DNA of 64,000 nt from Saccharicrinis fermentans DSM 9555 = JCM 21142 (GCF_000517085.1 NZ_KI912107.1:2477980-2541979); one strand, 5' to 3'. Counted from the first letter of the stretch, positions 17,056-27,619 are shown. Notes: generated by a model not told the origin, from the letters alone. A program made the numbers and translations.

Positions 17056-17514
17056 TTAGAGTATTTTCAGATGTTCTTCGGTTGTAATTTTTTCACAATA
17101 ATGGCATTTCAAAGCCAACACATTCGCATTTACCAAAGAAAAATGTGTGGTGATATTTTCATTGTTAGTAATACATTGGGGGTTAAAACACTTGGCAATA
17201 CCCACAATTTCCTGAGGAACAGTTACATGTTTTTTTTCTACCACCTCATAATCTTTAATAATATTTAATCGAGCATAAGGAGCCACCAATGCAATACGAT
17301 TCAGATCTTCATCCTCAAAAAACTTATCGGCCACTTTAATAATAGCCTTTTTACCATAACGCTGGCTCCCCAGATTGGTTCCAAATGTGATAAGATTTCC
17401 ACAATTATCCAGCCCTAAGATACTAATTACTTTGAACAAACAATCGGCTGGTATATGATCTATCACTGTTCCTTCCTCGATGGCACTTACACTTAATTCT
17501 TTTTTTTCGCTCAT
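17056..17514 (-). CDS. pyrI: Aspartate carbamoyltransferase regulatory chain
   Basis: The 152 residues are the usual PyrI length. The N-terminal allosteric domain binds CTP/ATP (GTVIDHIPADCLFKVISILG). The C-terminal zinc domain has four cysteines in the CFNPQC ... CHYC arrangement that contacts the catalytic chain. It sits between pyrB and the flavin reductase gene. Its presence means the enzyme should be the dodecameric, feedback-regulated class B aspartate transcarbamoylase, a second control layer beside the leader attenuator. Confidence 0.95.
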   Translation of the reverse strand: MSEKKELSVSAIEEGTVIDHIPADCLFKVISILGLDNCGNLITFGTNLGSQRYGKKAIIKVADKFFEDEDLNRIALVAPYARLNIIKDYEVVEKKHVTVPQEIVGIAKCFNPQCITNNENITTHFSLVNANVLALKCHYCEKITTEEHLKIL

Positions 17515-17566
17515 GGTTTCAATTTTAAAAGACGCACAGATTTTAGACTGTTAAAATCAATAATAT

Positions 17567-18475
17567 TTATACTAAACCCAAAATAGAACTCATCACAGCC
17601 ATACGTGCATACACCCCATTTTCTGCCTGTTCAAAATAGTATGCTTTAGGGTTATTATCTACATCCACATCAATTTCATTGACTCTTGGCAACGGATGCA
17701 GAATACGTAAATTATCCTTTGTATTATCCAACATCGCATTATTTAAGATATAAACATCTTTTACCTTTTCATATTCGATAGGATCTACAAATCGTTCACG
17801 TTGCACCCGGGTCATATATAAAATATCAGCTCTCGATATAATATCTGTAAACTCGCTATGTTCATAATACTTTATCCCCATAGAATCTAACCAAAACTTA
17901 TACTCATCGGGCATCCTAAGTTCTTCGGGCGAAATAAAATTAAAAACAGGATTAAAGTGCGACATGGCTTGCAACAAAGAATGAACCGTACGACCATATT
18001 TAAGGTCGCCTACCATAAAGATATTCAGGTTTTCAAGCGTCCCTTGTGTTTTTTTTATGGAGTACAAATCGAGCAATGTTTGCGTAGGGTGTTGATTCGC
18101 ACCATCACCTGCATTAACAATAGGAACGCTAGACTGTTCTGAAGCATACCGGGCACTCCCCTCCAGGGGATGGCGCATCACAATCAGGTCGGCATAATTG
18201 CTCACCATTTTAATGGTATCTTTCAGCGATTCACCTTTGGTTGTAGATGAAGAGGAGGCATCCATAAAGCCGACCACCCGACCTCCTAAACGGTTAATGG
18301 CCGTTTCAAAACTCAGGCGAGTACGTGTTGATGGCTCAAAAAACAAACTAGCCACAATTTTGTGTTTCAACAGATCCTGATTGGGATTGGCTTCAAATTG
18401 TGCAGCCAGTTCCACTATCTTAAGAATCTCAGATTTTGTAAAATCATTAATGGAAACTAAACTTCTATTCTTCAT
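17567..18475 (-). CDS. pyrB: Aspartate carbamoyltransferase catalytic chain
   Basis: This 302-residue chain catalyses carbamoyl phosphate + aspartate to carbamoyl aspartate in pyrimidine synthesis. The carbamoyl-phosphate motif [14 protein letters not shown] is near residue 50, followed by the [13 protein letters not shown] loop, [10 protein letters not shown] near residue 130 and [10 protein letters not shown] near residue 260. The ATG at 18475 begins 4 nt after the stop codon of a leader ORF (18480-18683), and pyrI follows after 52 bp. The leader includes a terminator-like hairpin, suggesting transcriptional attenuation. Confidence 0.97.
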   Translation of the reverse strand: MKNRSLVSINDFTKSEILKIVELAAQFEANPNQDLLKHKIVASLFFEPSTRTRLSFETAINRLGGRVVGFMDASSSSTTKGESLKDTIKMVSNYADLIVMRHPLEGSARYASEQSSVPIVNAGDGANQHPTQTLLDLYSIKKTQGTLENLNIFMVGDLKYGRTVHSLLQAMSHFNPVFNFISPEELRMPDEYKFWLDSMGIKYYEHSEFTDIISRADILYMTRVQRERFVDPIEYEKVKDVYILNNAMLDNTKDNLRILHPLPRVNEIDVDVDNNPKAYYFEQAENGVYARMAVMSSILGLV

Positions 18476-18479
18476 CTCA

Positions 18480-18683
18480 TTATATCTTTAAAAATACAAC
18501 TACCGGTACTCCTCCAGTTAAAATGACAATCATACTTTTAAAATGCCGTTGGAGTTTACCTCTTGGGTTTCTATATAATACTATATGACTTTCGGGGTAA
18601 TAAAAAGGAAAGAAAATACGCTTTTCATTCGCTAAAACGCAAAAAAAAGACCGACAATAAGATGTCAGCCTTGTAAATATCAT
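18480..18683 (-). CDS. Candidate pyrBI leader peptide crossing the attenuator
   Basis: A 67-codon frame from the ATG at 18683 ([17 protein letters not shown]...) runs through the terminator hairpin and its T-run, which encodes part of SFF. It stays open to a TAA at 18480-18482, 4 nt before the pyrB ATG. The E. coli pyrL leader peptide likewise spans its attenuator, gains phenylalanines from the T-run and ends just before pyrB. The peptide matches no known family, as expected if only its translation matters. The same frame is open further upstream to an ATG at 18782. Whether it is translated is unknown. Confidence 0.45.
   Translation of the reverse strand: MIFTRLTSYCRSFFCVLANEKRIFFPFYYPESHIVLYRNPRGKLQRHFKSMIVILTGGVPVVVFLKI
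18641..18670 (-). terminator. Intrinsic terminator in pyrB leader (candidate attenuator)
   Basis: On the minus strand GGCTGACA pairs with TGTCGGTC (8 bp, two G-U) around a 6-nt loop and is followed directly by eight T. No gene lies upstream on this strand to be terminated; the upstream gene is divergent. The hairpin therefore sits between the promoter region and pyrB, as an attenuator does. The RNA just before it is U-rich. Confidence 0.7.
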
Positions 18684-18791
18684 CAATATGAATAATAAAA
18701 AACAACCTAAATAATCATCTAATATAGAAGACGATATGGCTTTAATACGATTATTTTTGGATTTAAAATATTCTTTACTCATTCCAAAGCC

Positions 18792-18823
18792 TAAAGATAA
18801 TATAAAAATTACAATTGCTTCAA
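18792..18823 (-). promoter_or_regulatory. Weak candidate promoter for pyrB leader
   Basis: On the minus strand a TTG (18823-18821) lies 21 bp upstream of TATCTTTA (18799-18792), one mismatch from TAnnTTTG. It would give a leader of about 310 nt ahead of pyrB. Confidence 0.35.
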
Positions 18824-18932
18824 CTTTTTTTTAAGTAAGATCGAAAATAATAACTCAACAACAACCAATTTTCATCCCTAACCTACCCTCTTCATTTCAG
18901 CCCCCGCTATTCTTTATTGTTGGTCAGATTGC

Positions 18933-18940
18933 TACCTTTG
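18933..18940 (+). promoter_or_regulatory. -7 box TACCTTTG for DMT transporter gene
   Basis: An exact TAnnTTTG match lies 31 bp upstream of the TTG start at 18972. TTG triplets at 18917 and 18920 are closer than the usual -33 spacing. Confidence 0.5.
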
Positions 18941-18971
18941 CAAGCTAATATTATTTAAAATCATTGACCTC

Positions 18972-19850
18972 TTGAAACGCACACATACAACATCCTTGAT
19001 ATGGATGCATCTGGTTGTTTTAATTTATGGCTTCACAGCTATTTTAGGTAAATTAATTGAAATGCCTGCCATACAAATGGTATGGTACAGAATGCTCATT
19101 GCTGCCCTAGGACTGTTTTTATATTTAATTGTTACAAAAAAACAATTTATTATACCTGCCAAACAAACATTCAAATTGATTGGTATTGGACTGGTTGTGG
19201 CTGCCCACTGGATCGCTTTTTTTCACGCCATAAAAATATCCAATATTTCGGTAACATTGGGCATCATATCTTCTGGAGCATTATTTGCCAGCATCTTGGA
19301 ACCCCTGTTCTTTCAAAAAAAAATGGATTGGCTGGAATTCCTCATCGGAGTTTTCATAGTACTAGGTATCTATTTAATTTTCAGCTTCGAAATCAATTAC
19401 AAAATAGGAATTATGGTTGCTTTAGCAGCAACCATATTGGCTACCATATTCACCATACTCAACAAAAAATACACCACCCGCTTCCATCCCACACTCATCA
19501 GCTTTTACGAAATGATTGGCGGGTTTATGGGCATATCTATTTATTTGTTGGTAACCAATGGATTTTCATCATCCTTCTTTCTGCCTACAATATCAGACAT
19601 CTCCTATTTATTGATTTTAGGCTTGGTATGCACCGCATTTGCCTTTGCCCTTAGTGTAGATGTAATGAAAGAACTATCGGCCTATACCGTCATATTATCC
19701 ATTAATATGGAACCTATTTATGGTATCTTATTGGCTTTCTTTATTTTTGGGGAGTCAGAGCGTATGTCAGGTGGGTTCTATGCCGGCACTATGATTATTC
19801 TGGCTTCGGTATTTCTATTTCCCATTATTAAACGTAAAAGAAAAGCATAG
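18972..19850 (+). CDS. EamA/DMT family transporter
   Basis: This 292-residue inner-membrane protein has about ten hydrophobic segments in two EamA repeats, the second beginning near residue 150 (IGIMVALAATILATIFTILN). The first repeat has the GFTAILGKLIEMPA opening typical of the family, and the second ends with the P-I-Y-G motif (NMEPIYGILLAFFIFGE). Such proteins export metabolites or amino acids. The start codon is TTG, chosen because the -7 box at 18933-18940 lies just upstream and no ATG gives the first helix. Substrate unknown. Confidence 0.88.
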   Translation: MKRTHTTSLIWMHLVVLIYGFTAILGKLIEMPAIQMVWYRMLIAALGLFLYLIVTKKQFIIPAKQTFKLIGIGLVVAAHWIAFFHAIKISNISVTLGIISSGALFASILEPLFFQKKMDWLEFLIGVFIVLGIYLIFSFEINYKIGIMVALAATILATIFTILNKKYTTRFHPTLISFYEMIGGFMGISIYLLVTNGFSSSFFLPTISDISYLLILGLVCTAFAFALSVDVMKELSAYTVILSINMEPIYGILLAFFIFGESERMSGGFYAGTMIILASVFLFPIIKRKRKA

Positions 19851-19945
19851 GTTAGGTCTACATACCTCCAAAAAAGGCGAAGATGATTCACATCCACGCC
19901 CTCACTTTAGCTTATCTAATTTTTCATTATGCGTATTTACACTTT

Positions 19946-21130
19946 CTAGTGCTTGTACACTTGATTACGGACTTTTAAGATTCTCTCCAGTCCATCTTTT
20001 ATAATCACCTTAGGAGAACCAATATTCATACGTTGAAATCCAGCCCCTTCTGTACCAAAAGAAACACCATCATTCATCGCAATCTTACCCATTTCAACCA
20101 TGGCTTTTTTCAATTTTGAAGGCGACAAGCCCCACTTTCTAAAATCAAACCACAATAAATACGTAGCCTCCGGAAGTACAAATCCAACTTCAGGCATATT
20201 TTCTTGGATAAAGTCACGCACCATCAAAGCATTTCCTTCCAGGTATTTTTTTAGTGCAGTTAACCATTCAGCTCCTTCGCTATATGCAGCCTCCAAGGCA
20301 ATTCCACCAAACAAATTACCCATATGTAGTTGCATAGCCCAAAGTCGTTTATGAAAACGTGCTTTCAATTTTTGATCTGTAATAATGGCATAAGCAGTTG
20401 ACAATCCGGCTACATTAAATGTTTTACTGGGCGCCATACAAGTTATGATTCGATCACTTAGCTCAGGAAAAAGATCGGCCATTACCCAATGTTGATTACC
20501 AAATAAACATAAATCACTATGTATTTCATCAGAAACAATTAACACATCGTGTTTGATACATATATCAGCTATTCGTCTCAGTTCCTCCTTCTTCCAGGCT
20601 CTTCCCACCGGATTATGAGGATTGGAGAATACAAAGATCTTTGTTTGGGGGTCACTTGCTTGTTTTTCCAACAAATCAAAATCCATCGTATAATACCCTT
20701 CCTTTTCAACCAAAGAATTCTTTACCAGCTCTCTTCCATTTTCGCTGACAATGGAATAAAATGGTGGATAAACAGGAGTCTGAATAATTACCTTATCGCC
20801 GGGCTCACTAAATTCATGAATAGCCACCATAATGGAAGGAAGAACTCCTGGCGAAAACTCAATCCATTCTTCTTTGATACTCCATTGATGCTGACTTTCC
20901 AGCCATACCATAATAGCCTCCGTAAATTTCTTATCCCGAATAGTATAGCCATATATCTCATGCGAAGCTCTTTCCTGCATGGCTTTTATAACAGCTGGTG
21001 GAGCCTTGAAATCCATATCTGCGACCCATAAGGGCAATACATCCTTCGACCCAAAAACCATTTCTCGTAATTCGAGTTTATAGGCCTCTGTACCTTCTCG
21101 TTGCACTATTTCATCAAAGTTGTAACTCAT
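19946..21130 (-). CDS. PatB/MalY family PLP-dependent aminotransferase / C-S lyase
   Basis: This 394-residue fold-type I PLP enzyme has the MalY/PatB N-terminal signature PLWVADMDFKAPPAVI. The cofactor-binding SNPHNPVGRAW holds the family asparagine, and VSDEIHSDLCL provides the aspartate that contacts the pyridine ring. The Schiff-base lysine is in MAPSKTFNVAG. Members cleave cystathionine or other cysteine conjugates to pyruvate, ammonia and a thiol. It is monocistronic, convergent with the DMT gene. A C-S lyase role is more likely than transamination but cannot be proved from sequence. Confidence 0.92.
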   Translation of the reverse strand: MSYNFDEIVQREGTEAYKLELREMVFGSKDVLPLWVADMDFKAPPAVIKAMQERASHEIYGYTIRDKKFTEAIMVWLESQHQWSIKEEWIEFSPGVLPSIMVAIHEFSEPGDKVIIQTPVYPPFYSIVSENGRELVKNSLVEKEGYYTMDFDLLEKQASDPQTKIFVFSNPHNPVGRAWKKEELRRIADICIKHDVLIVSDEIHSDLCLFGNQHWVMADLFPELSDRIITCMAPSKTFNVAGLSTAYAIITDQKLKARFHKRLWAMQLHMGNLFGGIALEAAYSEGAEWLTALKKYLEGNALMVRDFIQENMPEVGFVLPEATYLLWFDFRKWGLSPSKLKKAMVEMGKIAMNDGVSFGTEGAGFQRMNIGSPKVIIKDGLERILKVRNQVYKH

Positions 21131-21282
21131 AAATAATAAATTTTGATAAGAGATCCGAAATAAATATTCAAATGCTCTTATGGGACCATCAATTAAATTA
21201 ACTACAAAAAAAGTAATAAAATATGAATTACAAAGCTCCTAACATCTATTAATCCTATCAAACGAAACGGATAAATATAAAA

Positions 21283-21311
21283 ACATCCGACACAATAATT
21301 GTATCGGATGT
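21283..21311 (-). terminator. Intrinsic terminator after lipoprotein gene
   Basis: ACATCCGA (21283-21290) and TCGGATGT (21304-21311) pair perfectly and the stem extends inward through ACAA/TTGT after one mismatch. On the minus strand the stem is followed by TTTTATATTTAT. Confidence 0.8.
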
Positions 21312-21339
21312 ATTCATATATAAAAATAAACCTTGTATA

Positions 21340-21819
21340 CTATTCTATAGGAACTGTAATTATCTTAGTTGATGTATTGCCAGCCTTATCAGTACATTTA
21401 ACCGTTAAGGTATATTCACCAGTCCAAATATCCGAAGATGGTATCGTTCCAAAAATAGCTTCATCCACAGTGCTCGCTGTACTTGTTAAAGTTCTGGTCT
21501 GTGATTCTACAATCCAAGGCTCATTATCAACACCTGTACCCACCTTTAAAGCAGCCGAAGTTTGCACTTTGTTATCCGACAATGAAAAAGTCACTTCTTT
21601 CAACTCTGTATCATCCGTAAAATCACCGGTATAAACAAAGTCTTGTCCTAAAGTAAAACCTTGAGCTGTAGGAACAGTCGGATCTACAATAACTGGATCA
21701 GTGGTGTCTTTTTCTTCTGGTTCTGGGTCTTTACTATCACTACCTCCTCCACATGATGTCAACAGGAATACTGCTGCAATGGCGAAGAAAGAAATCATTT
21801 TTGGGAAATAGATTTTCAT
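21340..21819 (-). CDS. Lipoprotein, DUF4625-like beta-sandwich
   Basis: This 159-residue protein has a lipoprotein signal peptide; its lipobox LLTSC is near residue 23 and is followed by GGGSD and an acidic PEPEEKD linker. The mature part is a beta-sandwich of the kind in DUF4625/Ig-like lipoproteins (LKEVTFSLSDN, then GEYTLTVKCTDKAGNTSTKIITVPI), resembling surface or periplasmic carbohydrate-associated accessory proteins. It is a single gene with its own terminator. Role unknown. Confidence 0.75.
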   Translation of the reverse strand: MKIYFPKMISFFAIAAVFLLTSCGGGSDSKDPEPEEKDTTDPVIVDPTVPTAQGFTLGQDFVYTGDFTDDTELKEVTFSLSDNKVQTSAALKVGTGVDNEPWIVESQTRTLTSTASTVDEAIFGTIPSSDIWTGEYTLTVKCTDKAGNTSTKIITVPIE

Positions 21820-21961
21820 ATTCTACTTGTTTATTTGTTAATAAAAATTAATTGTCAAATATAATACTTAAAAATCTATTTCATTCAAAACTGAACCTTA
21901 AAAGCGATTTACAAGAATCAACATAACGAAAAAAAACTTCAGAAACAGCAATCGCAAAATA

Positions 21962-23047
21962 CTAAACCTGCTTATATTGAAGAAACACATCTTCAATTCC
22001 CTCTCTAAGATCAATATTTGCTTTCCACCCCAACTTATTTAGCTTATCCACATTGAGCAATTTCTGAAATGTCCCATCTGGTTTATCTGCATCCCATTGA
22101 AGGGAACCTTCAAAACCAACAATTCCTTTGATTAGTTCAGCCAGCTCCCTAATCGATTGATCTTCACCAACACCTATATTAATATGGTTATTACGTACCT
22201 CTCTATCATCCGCTTGCTTCAAATCATCAAAATCAACTTTTTCCATAATATAAGTACAGGCATCGGCCATATCATCAGAATGCAAAAACTCACGACGAGG
22301 ATTACCAGTACCCCAAAGTTGAACTTTCACCTCACTTTGCGATTTCACAATACCATATTTCTCTAATATTTCTAGTTTTTCTAGTTCAGAATTTTCTCCC
22401 GACACTCCCTCAATGGGCTTCTTATTCATATCTGCATCAATACTCGCCCAATCATTATTCATCAATGACTTACCTAAATACATCTTACGTATCAACGCAG
22501 GCAAAACATGAGATTTCTCCAAATCATAATTATCATTGGGTCCATATAAGTTAGTAGGCATAACCGAAATAAAGTTAGTACCATATTGCAGGTTATACGA
22601 TTCACACATTTTTATTCCTGCTATTTTTGCAATGGCATAAGGCTCATTGGTATACTCTAGCACATCGGTCAAGAGGTAATCCTCTAGTATGGGTTGAGGA
22701 CAAGCTTTGGGATAAATACATGAACTTCCGAGAAACAACAATTTCTTAACCCCATTTAGATAGGCATGATGAATTACATGATTCTGTATTTGAATATTCT
22801 CATAAATAAAATCAGCCCGATAAGTATTATTGGCAACAATTCCTCCCACCTTGGCCGCTGCCAAAAAAACATAATCAGGCTTTTCTGTAGCGAAAAATGT
22901 TTCCACAGCTTTGGCATCTAACAAATCCAGTTCACTATGTGTTTTCACCACAATATTGTTAAATCCCTTCTTCTGAAGAGAGCGCACTATAGCCGAACCA
23001 ACTAATCCTCTGTGTCCGGCAACAAATATTTTTTCATCCTTATACAT
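21962..23047 (-). CDS. fcl: GDP-L-fucose synthase
   Basis: This 361-residue extended SDR has the Rossmann motif [14 protein letters not shown] and the catalytic S/Y/K set with S in FLGSSCIYP and YxxxK in [11 protein letters not shown]. It converts GDP-4-keto-6-deoxymannose to GDP-L-fucose with NADPH. It is about 45 residues longer than E. coli Fcl because of an insert (about residues 205-240), a form common in Bacteroidota. It is the last of three sugar-nucleotide genes and follows gmd, its pathway partner, by 118 bp. The fucose probably goes into surface polysaccharide or glycoprotein. Confidence 0.93.
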   Translation of the reverse strand: MYKDEKIFVAGHRGLVGSAIVRSLQKKGFNNIVVKTHSELDLLDAKAVETFFATEKPDYVFLAAAKVGGIVANNTYRADFIYENIQIQNHVIHHAYLNGVKKLLFLGSSCIYPKACPQPILEDYLLTDVLEYTNEPYAIAKIAGIKMCESYNLQYGTNFISVMPTNLYGPNDNYDLEKSHVLPALIRKMYLGKSLMNNDWASIDADMNKKPIEGVSGENSELEKLEILEKYGIVKSQSEVKVQLWGTGNPRREFLHSDDMADACTYIMEKVDFDDLKQADDREVRNNHINIGVGEDQSIRELAELIKGIVGFEGSLQWDADKPDGTFQKLLNVDKLNKLGWKANIDLREGIEDVFLQYKQV

Positions 23048-23165
23048 GCTGTTTATTTTTTTCGCAAAAGCAACAACGATAACAATAAAGCATGACCTAC
23101 TAAATGCAAATCACACTTCATTAAACCATTGGCATAGCGAATTTTAGTCACCCTATACGAGTAAA

Positions 23166-24281
23166 CTACTCAAAATAATTTAAGGTATTATAACCTCCAT
23201 CCTGAAGATACTTATCTTTTTTCATCAATTTAATATCACTATCCATCATATCATCCACCAACATTTTAAGATCGTACTTTGGTTTCCATCCTAGTTTATC
23301 CTGTGCTTTTTTAGGGTCACCAATAAGTAGCTCCACTTCTGTTGGCCTAAAATAGCGAGGATCTACTTCTACCACGCAAGCCCCTTTTTCAAGACTAAAT
23401 TCCGCATTAGCACACGAAACCACATAGCCTTTCTCGTCCACACCCTCTCCTTTAAATTCAATGCCGACACCAATATTTTCGAATGCCATACGAACAAACT
23501 CACGTACTTCTGTGGTTATTCCAGTAGCTACCACAAAATCTTCTGCTGATTCTTGCTGCAACATCAAATACATCGCTTCCACATAATCCTTGGCATGTCC
23601 CCAATCACGTTTGGCAGATAGATTTCCTAGGTAAAGTTTATCCTGTAAAGACAAACCAATTCTAGCCACTGCACGTGTAATCTTGCGGGTCACAAAGGTT
23701 TCTCCTCTGATAGGAGATTCATGATTAAATAGAATACCATTACAGGCATAAATACCATAGGCCTCACGATAATTGACAGTAATCCAGTACCCATACATCT
23801 TAGCTACTGCATAAGGTGAACGTGGATAAAAAGGTGTTTTTTCAGACTGCGGTACCTCTTGAACCAAACCATATAGCTCACTGGTTGAAGCTTGATAAAA
23901 CTTTGTTTTCTTTGTTAAACCTAATAATCGGATGGCTTCCAGTATACGGAGAGTACCAATTCCATCGGCATTTGCTGTGTATTCAGGAGTATCAAAACTT
24001 ACGGCCACATGCGACATCGCAGCCAAATTATAAATTTCATCAGGTTGGGTCTCCTGAATAATCCGTATTAAGTTGGTTGAGTCCGTTAAATCTCCATAAT
24101 GCAGAAAAAAGTTTTTGTTATCCACATGAGGATCCTGATATAAATGATCTATCCTATCGGTATTAAAAAGCGATGAACGACGTTTAATCCCATGGACTAT
24201 ATATCCTTTTTTCAGTAAAAACTCCGACAGATAAGCTCCGTCTTGTCCGGTGACTCCTGTAATTAAAGCAACTTTTGCCAT
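23166..24281 (-). CDS. gmd: GDP-mannose 4,6-dehydratase
   Basis: This 371-residue protein is counted from the ATG at 24281 ([18 protein letters not shown]); a longer frame to 24356 adds 25 residues overlapping the neighbouring gene. It has the TGxxGxxG-type cofactor motif, the [19 protein letters not shown]-binding loop, the YxxxK pair in [12 protein letters not shown], and the substrate-binding [21 protein letters not shown]. It makes GDP-4-keto-6-deoxy-D-mannose, the substrate of the Fcl encoded next. It begins 34 bp after the WbpP-like epimerase gene. Confidence 0.96.
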   Translation of the reverse strand: MAKVALITGVTGQDGAYLSEFLLKKGYIVHGIKRRSSLFNTDRIDHLYQDPHVDNKNFFLHYGDLTDSTNLIRIIQETQPDEIYNLAAMSHVAVSFDTPEYTANADGIGTLRILEAIRLLGLTKKTKFYQASTSELYGLVQEVPQSEKTPFYPRSPYAVAKMYGYWITVNYREAYGIYACNGILFNHESPIRGETFVTRKITRAVARIGLSLQDKLYLGNLSAKRDWGHAKDYVEAMYLMLQQESAEDFVVATGITTEVREFVRMAFENIGVGIEFKGEGVDEKGYVVSCANAEFSLEKGACVVEVDPRYFRPTEVELLIGDPKKAQDKLGWKPKYDLKMLVDDMMDSDIKLMKKDKYLQDGGYNTLNYFE

Positions 24282-24315
24282 GATATTTTTAATTATGATG
24301 ATTTGATATTTATAT

Positions 24316-25305
24316 TTATTTCGAAAGAAAATGCCAGTACCAATCAATTGCTTCACGCAATCCTTCTTTTACGCTATACTGAGGACGATAATCCAATAGT
24401 TGATTGGCCTTTTTAATAGAAGCTAGCGAGTGAGGAACATCCCCCACCCTTTCCGGTCCGTAAATAATTTGCACATCTTTAATACTGGAATCATATGGCG
24501 ACAAATACTCTTTCAGATATTCAATGAGCTCATTCAATGATGTTCGTTCACCAAAGGCAACATTGTAAACAGTATTTACAGCTGCCTTATTATTAACTAC
24601 AGCAGCCAGTTGATTAGCCTGCACAACGTTATCTATAAAAGTAAAATCCCGTGAAAAGGAACCATCGCCATTAATCGTTGGAGACTCGTGGTTAATCAAG
24701 GCTTTCACAAATTTAGGAATCACCGCAGCATAAGCTCCATCTGGATCCTGACGCCTTCCAAAAACATTGAAATACCGCAGTCCAATCAGTTCTAATCCAT
24801 ACAATTTACCAAATACATCCGCATACAACTCATTGACAAACTTAGTCACTGCATAAGGAGACAAAGGTCGACCTATCACATCCTCTTCTTTGGGCAATGA
24901 TTCACTATCGCCATAGGTTGAAGAGCTAGCGGCATACACCACCCGTTTAATACCTGCATCTCTTGCGGCGAGGACCACATTTACAAAGCCGGAGATATTA
25001 ACGTCATTGGTCGTTTTGGGGTCATTAATGGACCTAGGAACAGATCCCAATGCCGCCTGATGAAGCACCACATCGCAACCATCAACAGCTTTATCACAAT
25101 CTTCCCGATTACGGATATCGCCTTCCACCAATTTAAAAGATGAATTTTTGAGGAAAGGTTCGACGTTTATCCGTTTTCCTGTGGAGAAATTATCCAAGCA
25201 AACCACATTGTTATTTTGCTTTAGTAACCTTTCTATAAGGTTAGAGCCGATAAAACCGGCTCCACCTGTAACTAAAACTTTTTTATTCTCTAAAATAGAT
25301 TCCAT
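24316..25305 (-). CDS. UDP-N-acetylglucosamine 4-epimerase-like SDR (WbpP/TviC type)
   Basis: This 329-residue extended SDR starts at the ATG at 25305 ([15 protein letters not shown]). It carries the NAD motif [16 protein letters not shown], catalytic S-S-S in [11 protein letters not shown], YxxxK in [11 protein letters not shown], and the [12 protein letters not shown] segment typical of WbpP/TviC UDP-HexNAc 4-epimerases. It probably interconverts UDP-GlcNAc and UDP-GalNAc, or the uronic forms, for surface polysaccharide. It forms a cluster with gmd and fcl. The exact sugar is uncertain. Confidence 0.85.
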   Translation of the reverse strand: MESILENKKVLVTGGAGFIGSNLIERLLKQNNNVVCLDNFSTGKRINVEPFLKNSSFKLVEGDIRNREDCDKAVDGCDVVLHQAALGSVPRSINDPKTTNDVNISGFVNVVLAARDAGIKRVVYAASSSTYGDSESLPKEEDVIGRPLSPYAVTKFVNELYADVFGKLYGLELIGLRYFNVFGRRQDPDGAYAAVIPKFVKALINHESPTINGDGSFSRDFTFIDNVVQANQLAAVVNNKAAVNTVYNVAFGERTSLNELIEYLKEYLSPYDSSIKDVQIIYGPERVGDVPHSLASIKKANQLLDYRPQYSVKEGLREAIDWYWHFLSK

Positions 25306-25388
25306 AAAATTATTACGTAGGTATAGATACAAGCCCCAAATTAGGAATCTTTCATCACCTTCACTAATTATTTATGACCAACACACTA

Positions 25389-26918
25389 TTATTTAGCGTA
25401 ATTAATCGCTCTTGTTTCACGAATCACGGTAATTTTAACCTGTCCTGGATAAGTCATCTCTGTTTGAATTTTCTTGGCAATTTCGTAAGAGAGTGTTTCC
25501 GCATCTTTATCACTTACCTTTTCACTACCTACAATCACACGCAATTCTCTACCAGCCTGAATAGCATATGTTTTTAACACACCTGGGTAATTTAAGGCGA
25601 GACTTTCCAAGTCTTTCAATCGCTTGATATAAGAATCCACCACTTCACGACGGGCACCTGGGCGGGCTCCGGAGATAGCATCACAAACCTGAATAATAGG
25701 TGCCATCATGGTAGTCATTTCAATTTCATCATGGTGAGCACCAATCGCATTACAAATATCTGGTTTCTCTTTATATTTTTCTGCCAATTTCATACCCAAA
25801 ATAGCATGTGGCAATTCTGGCTCCTCATCAGACACCTTACCTATATCGTGCAACAGTCCTGCTCTTTTTGCTTTCTTAGGATTCAAGCCCAACTCACTAG
25901 CCATAACAGCACACAAGTTAGCTGTTTCGCGGGAGTGCTGTAGTAAATTTTGACCGTAAGAAGAACGATATTTCATTTTACCTACAAGTTTAATCAATTC
26001 AGGATGCAATCCATGAATACCTAAATCAATGGTAGTTCGCTTACCTGTTTCAATAATTTCTTCCTCTACCTGTTTACGTACTTTATTAACAATCTCTTCG
26101 ATACGTGCAGGGTGAATTCTTCCATCGGTTACCAGCTGGTGCAAAGCCAATCGAGCAATCTCGCGTCGCATAGGATCAAAAGCACTCAAAACAATGGCTT
26201 CAGGGGTATCATCCACAATAATTTCCACTCCAGTGGCCGCCTCTAATGCACGAATATTTCTACCTTCACGACCGATGATTCTTCCTTTAATTTCATCAGA
26301 ATCAATATGGAAAATGGTTACTGAATTTTCAATGGCATTCTCAGTTGCAACACGTTGTATGGTTTGTAATACAATTCTCTTGGATTCTTTATTGGCATTA
26401 ATTTTAGCCTCATCCATAATATCGTTGATATAAGACATAGCCTCTGTTTTGGCTTCAGCTTTCAACGATTCAATCAGTTGGTTTTTGGCTTCTTCAGCCG
26501 TTAATCCAGAAATAGCTTCCAACTGTTCAACATGTTGTTTCTGTTGACGATCCAGTGCCTCTGATTTCTTTTCTACAATCTCTAATTGGCTTTCGAGGTT
26601 CTCGCGGATAACTTCTGTTTCTTTACGCTTACGAGCTAATTCCTCTTGTTTTTGAGCAAAAACAGATTCACGCTGCTTTAATTTATTTTCTGCCGATAAA
26701 ATTTTATTGTTCCTGCTATTGATCTCTTTTTCATGATCACTTTTTAACTGCAAAAACTTTTCTTTGGCTTGTAAAATTTTATCTTTTTTAATTACTTCTG
26801 CCTTATTTTCGGCTTCACGCAATATTTTGTGGCTTTGTGATTTTAATATTTTACCATATACTAGCCATGTACCCAGGGCTCCCACCAGCAGGGCTACAAT
26901 TCCAATCTCTATCTCCAT
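25389..26918 (-). CDS. rny: Ribonuclease Y
   Basis: This 509-residue protein starts at the ATG at 26918 ([16 protein letters not shown]); a longer frame to 26975 adds an unlikely hydrophobic leader. It has one N-terminal membrane anchor, a long coiled coil (residues about 30-190), a KH domain ([20 protein letters not shown]) and an HD domain with LLHDIGK and [10 protein letters not shown]. It is a membrane-bound endoribonuclease that starts mRNA decay. It follows zapA by about 106 bp, a common Bacteroidota gene order. Confidence 0.96.
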   Translation of the reverse strand: MEIEIGIVALLVGALGTWLVYGKILKSQSHKILREAENKAEVIKKDKILQAKEKFLQLKSDHEKEINSRNNKILSAENKLKQRESVFAQKQEELARKRKETEVIRENLESQLEIVEKKSEALDRQQKQHVEQLEAISGLTAEEAKNQLIESLKAEAKTEAMSYINDIMDEAKINANKESKRIVLQTIQRVATENAIENSVTIFHIDSDEIKGRIIGREGRNIRALEAATGVEIIVDDTPEAIVLSAFDPMRREIARLALHQLVTDGRIHPARIEEIVNKVRKQVEEEIIETGKRTTIDLGIHGLHPELIKLVGKMKYRSSYGQNLLQHSRETANLCAVMASELGLNPKKAKRAGLLHDIGKVSDEEPELPHAILGMKLAEKYKEKPDICNAIGAHHDEIEMTTMMAPIIQVCDAISGARPGARREVVDSYIKRLKDLESLALNYPGVLKTYAIQAGRELRVIVGSEKVSDKDAETLSYEIAKKIQTEMTYPGQVKITVIRETRAINYAK

Positions 26919-27024
26919 TTCAATCGTTATTAAATAAAACAAAACCGCAATCGCCATCACATTAAAGGTAACCAATACCTAAATGTAAAAACAATGCGGA
27001 TATTATTGATATATATAGTCTATT

Positions 27025-27321
27025 TTACTCTCTTTCAAGCACATCACTCAAATACTGATCCAGCTCCATAGCTTTTTCAATAATAGGTGACACATCTCTT
27101 TTCTCTTCCAACTCAAGCAGTTTATTTACAAACTGTAAAGCAGCCATTCCTAAAAAATCCTGATGATCTTTATCTGAATAGTGTTGTTTATATTGTAATA
27201 CTTTATCGTTGATCATTTTAGCTGCTTTCCTGATACGCTCTTCCTCGGCACGATCTATCCTTAAAGGATAAAACCTGTCGGCTACATTTACACGTATTGA
27301 AAGTTTATCATCCACTGGCAA
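27025..27321 (-). CDS. zapA: Cell division protein ZapA
   Basis: This 98-residue protein has an N-terminal ZapA domain (KLSIRVNVADRFYPLRIDRAEEERIRKAAKMIND) and a C-terminal coiled coil (AALQFVNKLLELEEK). ZapA cross-links FtsZ filaments at the division site. It begins 4 bp after the ZapB-like coiled-coil gene and precedes rny. Confidence 0.9.
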   Translation of the reverse strand: MPVDDKLSIRVNVADRFYPLRIDRAEEERIRKAAKMINDKVLQYKQHYSDKDHQDFLGMAALQFVNKLLELEEKRDVSPIIEKAMELDQYLSDVLERE

Positions 27322-27325
27322 CTAA

Positions 27326-27619
27326 TTATCTGTTTAAAAGAGCAATGCATTTATCAATTTCCCGCACCATTTGGTTAATCCTGATCTTAGCCAAGTGAAC
27401 GTCTTCACCTTTCGCATCAATCGTTCTAGAAAATTTCAATGTATTGTATTTTTCTTTTAAATCGGTCATTTCTCGAACCGATTCTTCTAATTGTGTGGTA
27501 AGCTGATCGTTTTGTGACTTTAAAATCATATTTTCTGATTTAACACTTCTGTAACGTTCAACCAACCGTGATATTTTATCTTGTAAATTGTGTACTATTT
27601 CTATATTTTCGTTCCCCAT
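27326..27619 (-). CDS. Small coiled-coil protein, ZapB-like
   Basis: This 97-residue protein runs from the ATG at 27619 (MGNENIEIVHNLQDKI); the longer frame to 27673 adds a hydrophobic, cysteine-containing leader unlike the family. It is almost entirely heptad coiled coil (KISRLVERYRSVKSEN, ILKSQNDQLTTQLEE), ending in a conserved region (INQMVREIDKCIALLN). Being directly upstream of zapA suggests a divisome partner like ZapB, though sequence identity with ZapB proper cannot be shown. Confidence 0.75.
   Translation of the reverse strand: MGNENIEIVHNLQDKISRLVERYRSVKSENMILKSQNDQLTTQLEESVREMTDLKEKYNTLKFSRTIDAKGEDVHLAKIRINQMVREIDKCIALLNR

Noticed and set aside
18684-18782. N-terminal extension of the pyrB leader frame to an ATG at 18782
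   Set aside because: The weak promoter would start transcription almost at this ATG. The ATG at 18683, closer to the hairpin, makes a better leader start, although the longer form cannot be excluded.
26919-27024. 6S RNA gene between zapA and rny
   Set aside because: 6S RNA is often found near zapA, but the gap is only about 106 bp, too short for a 6S RNA, and no suitable fold is seen.
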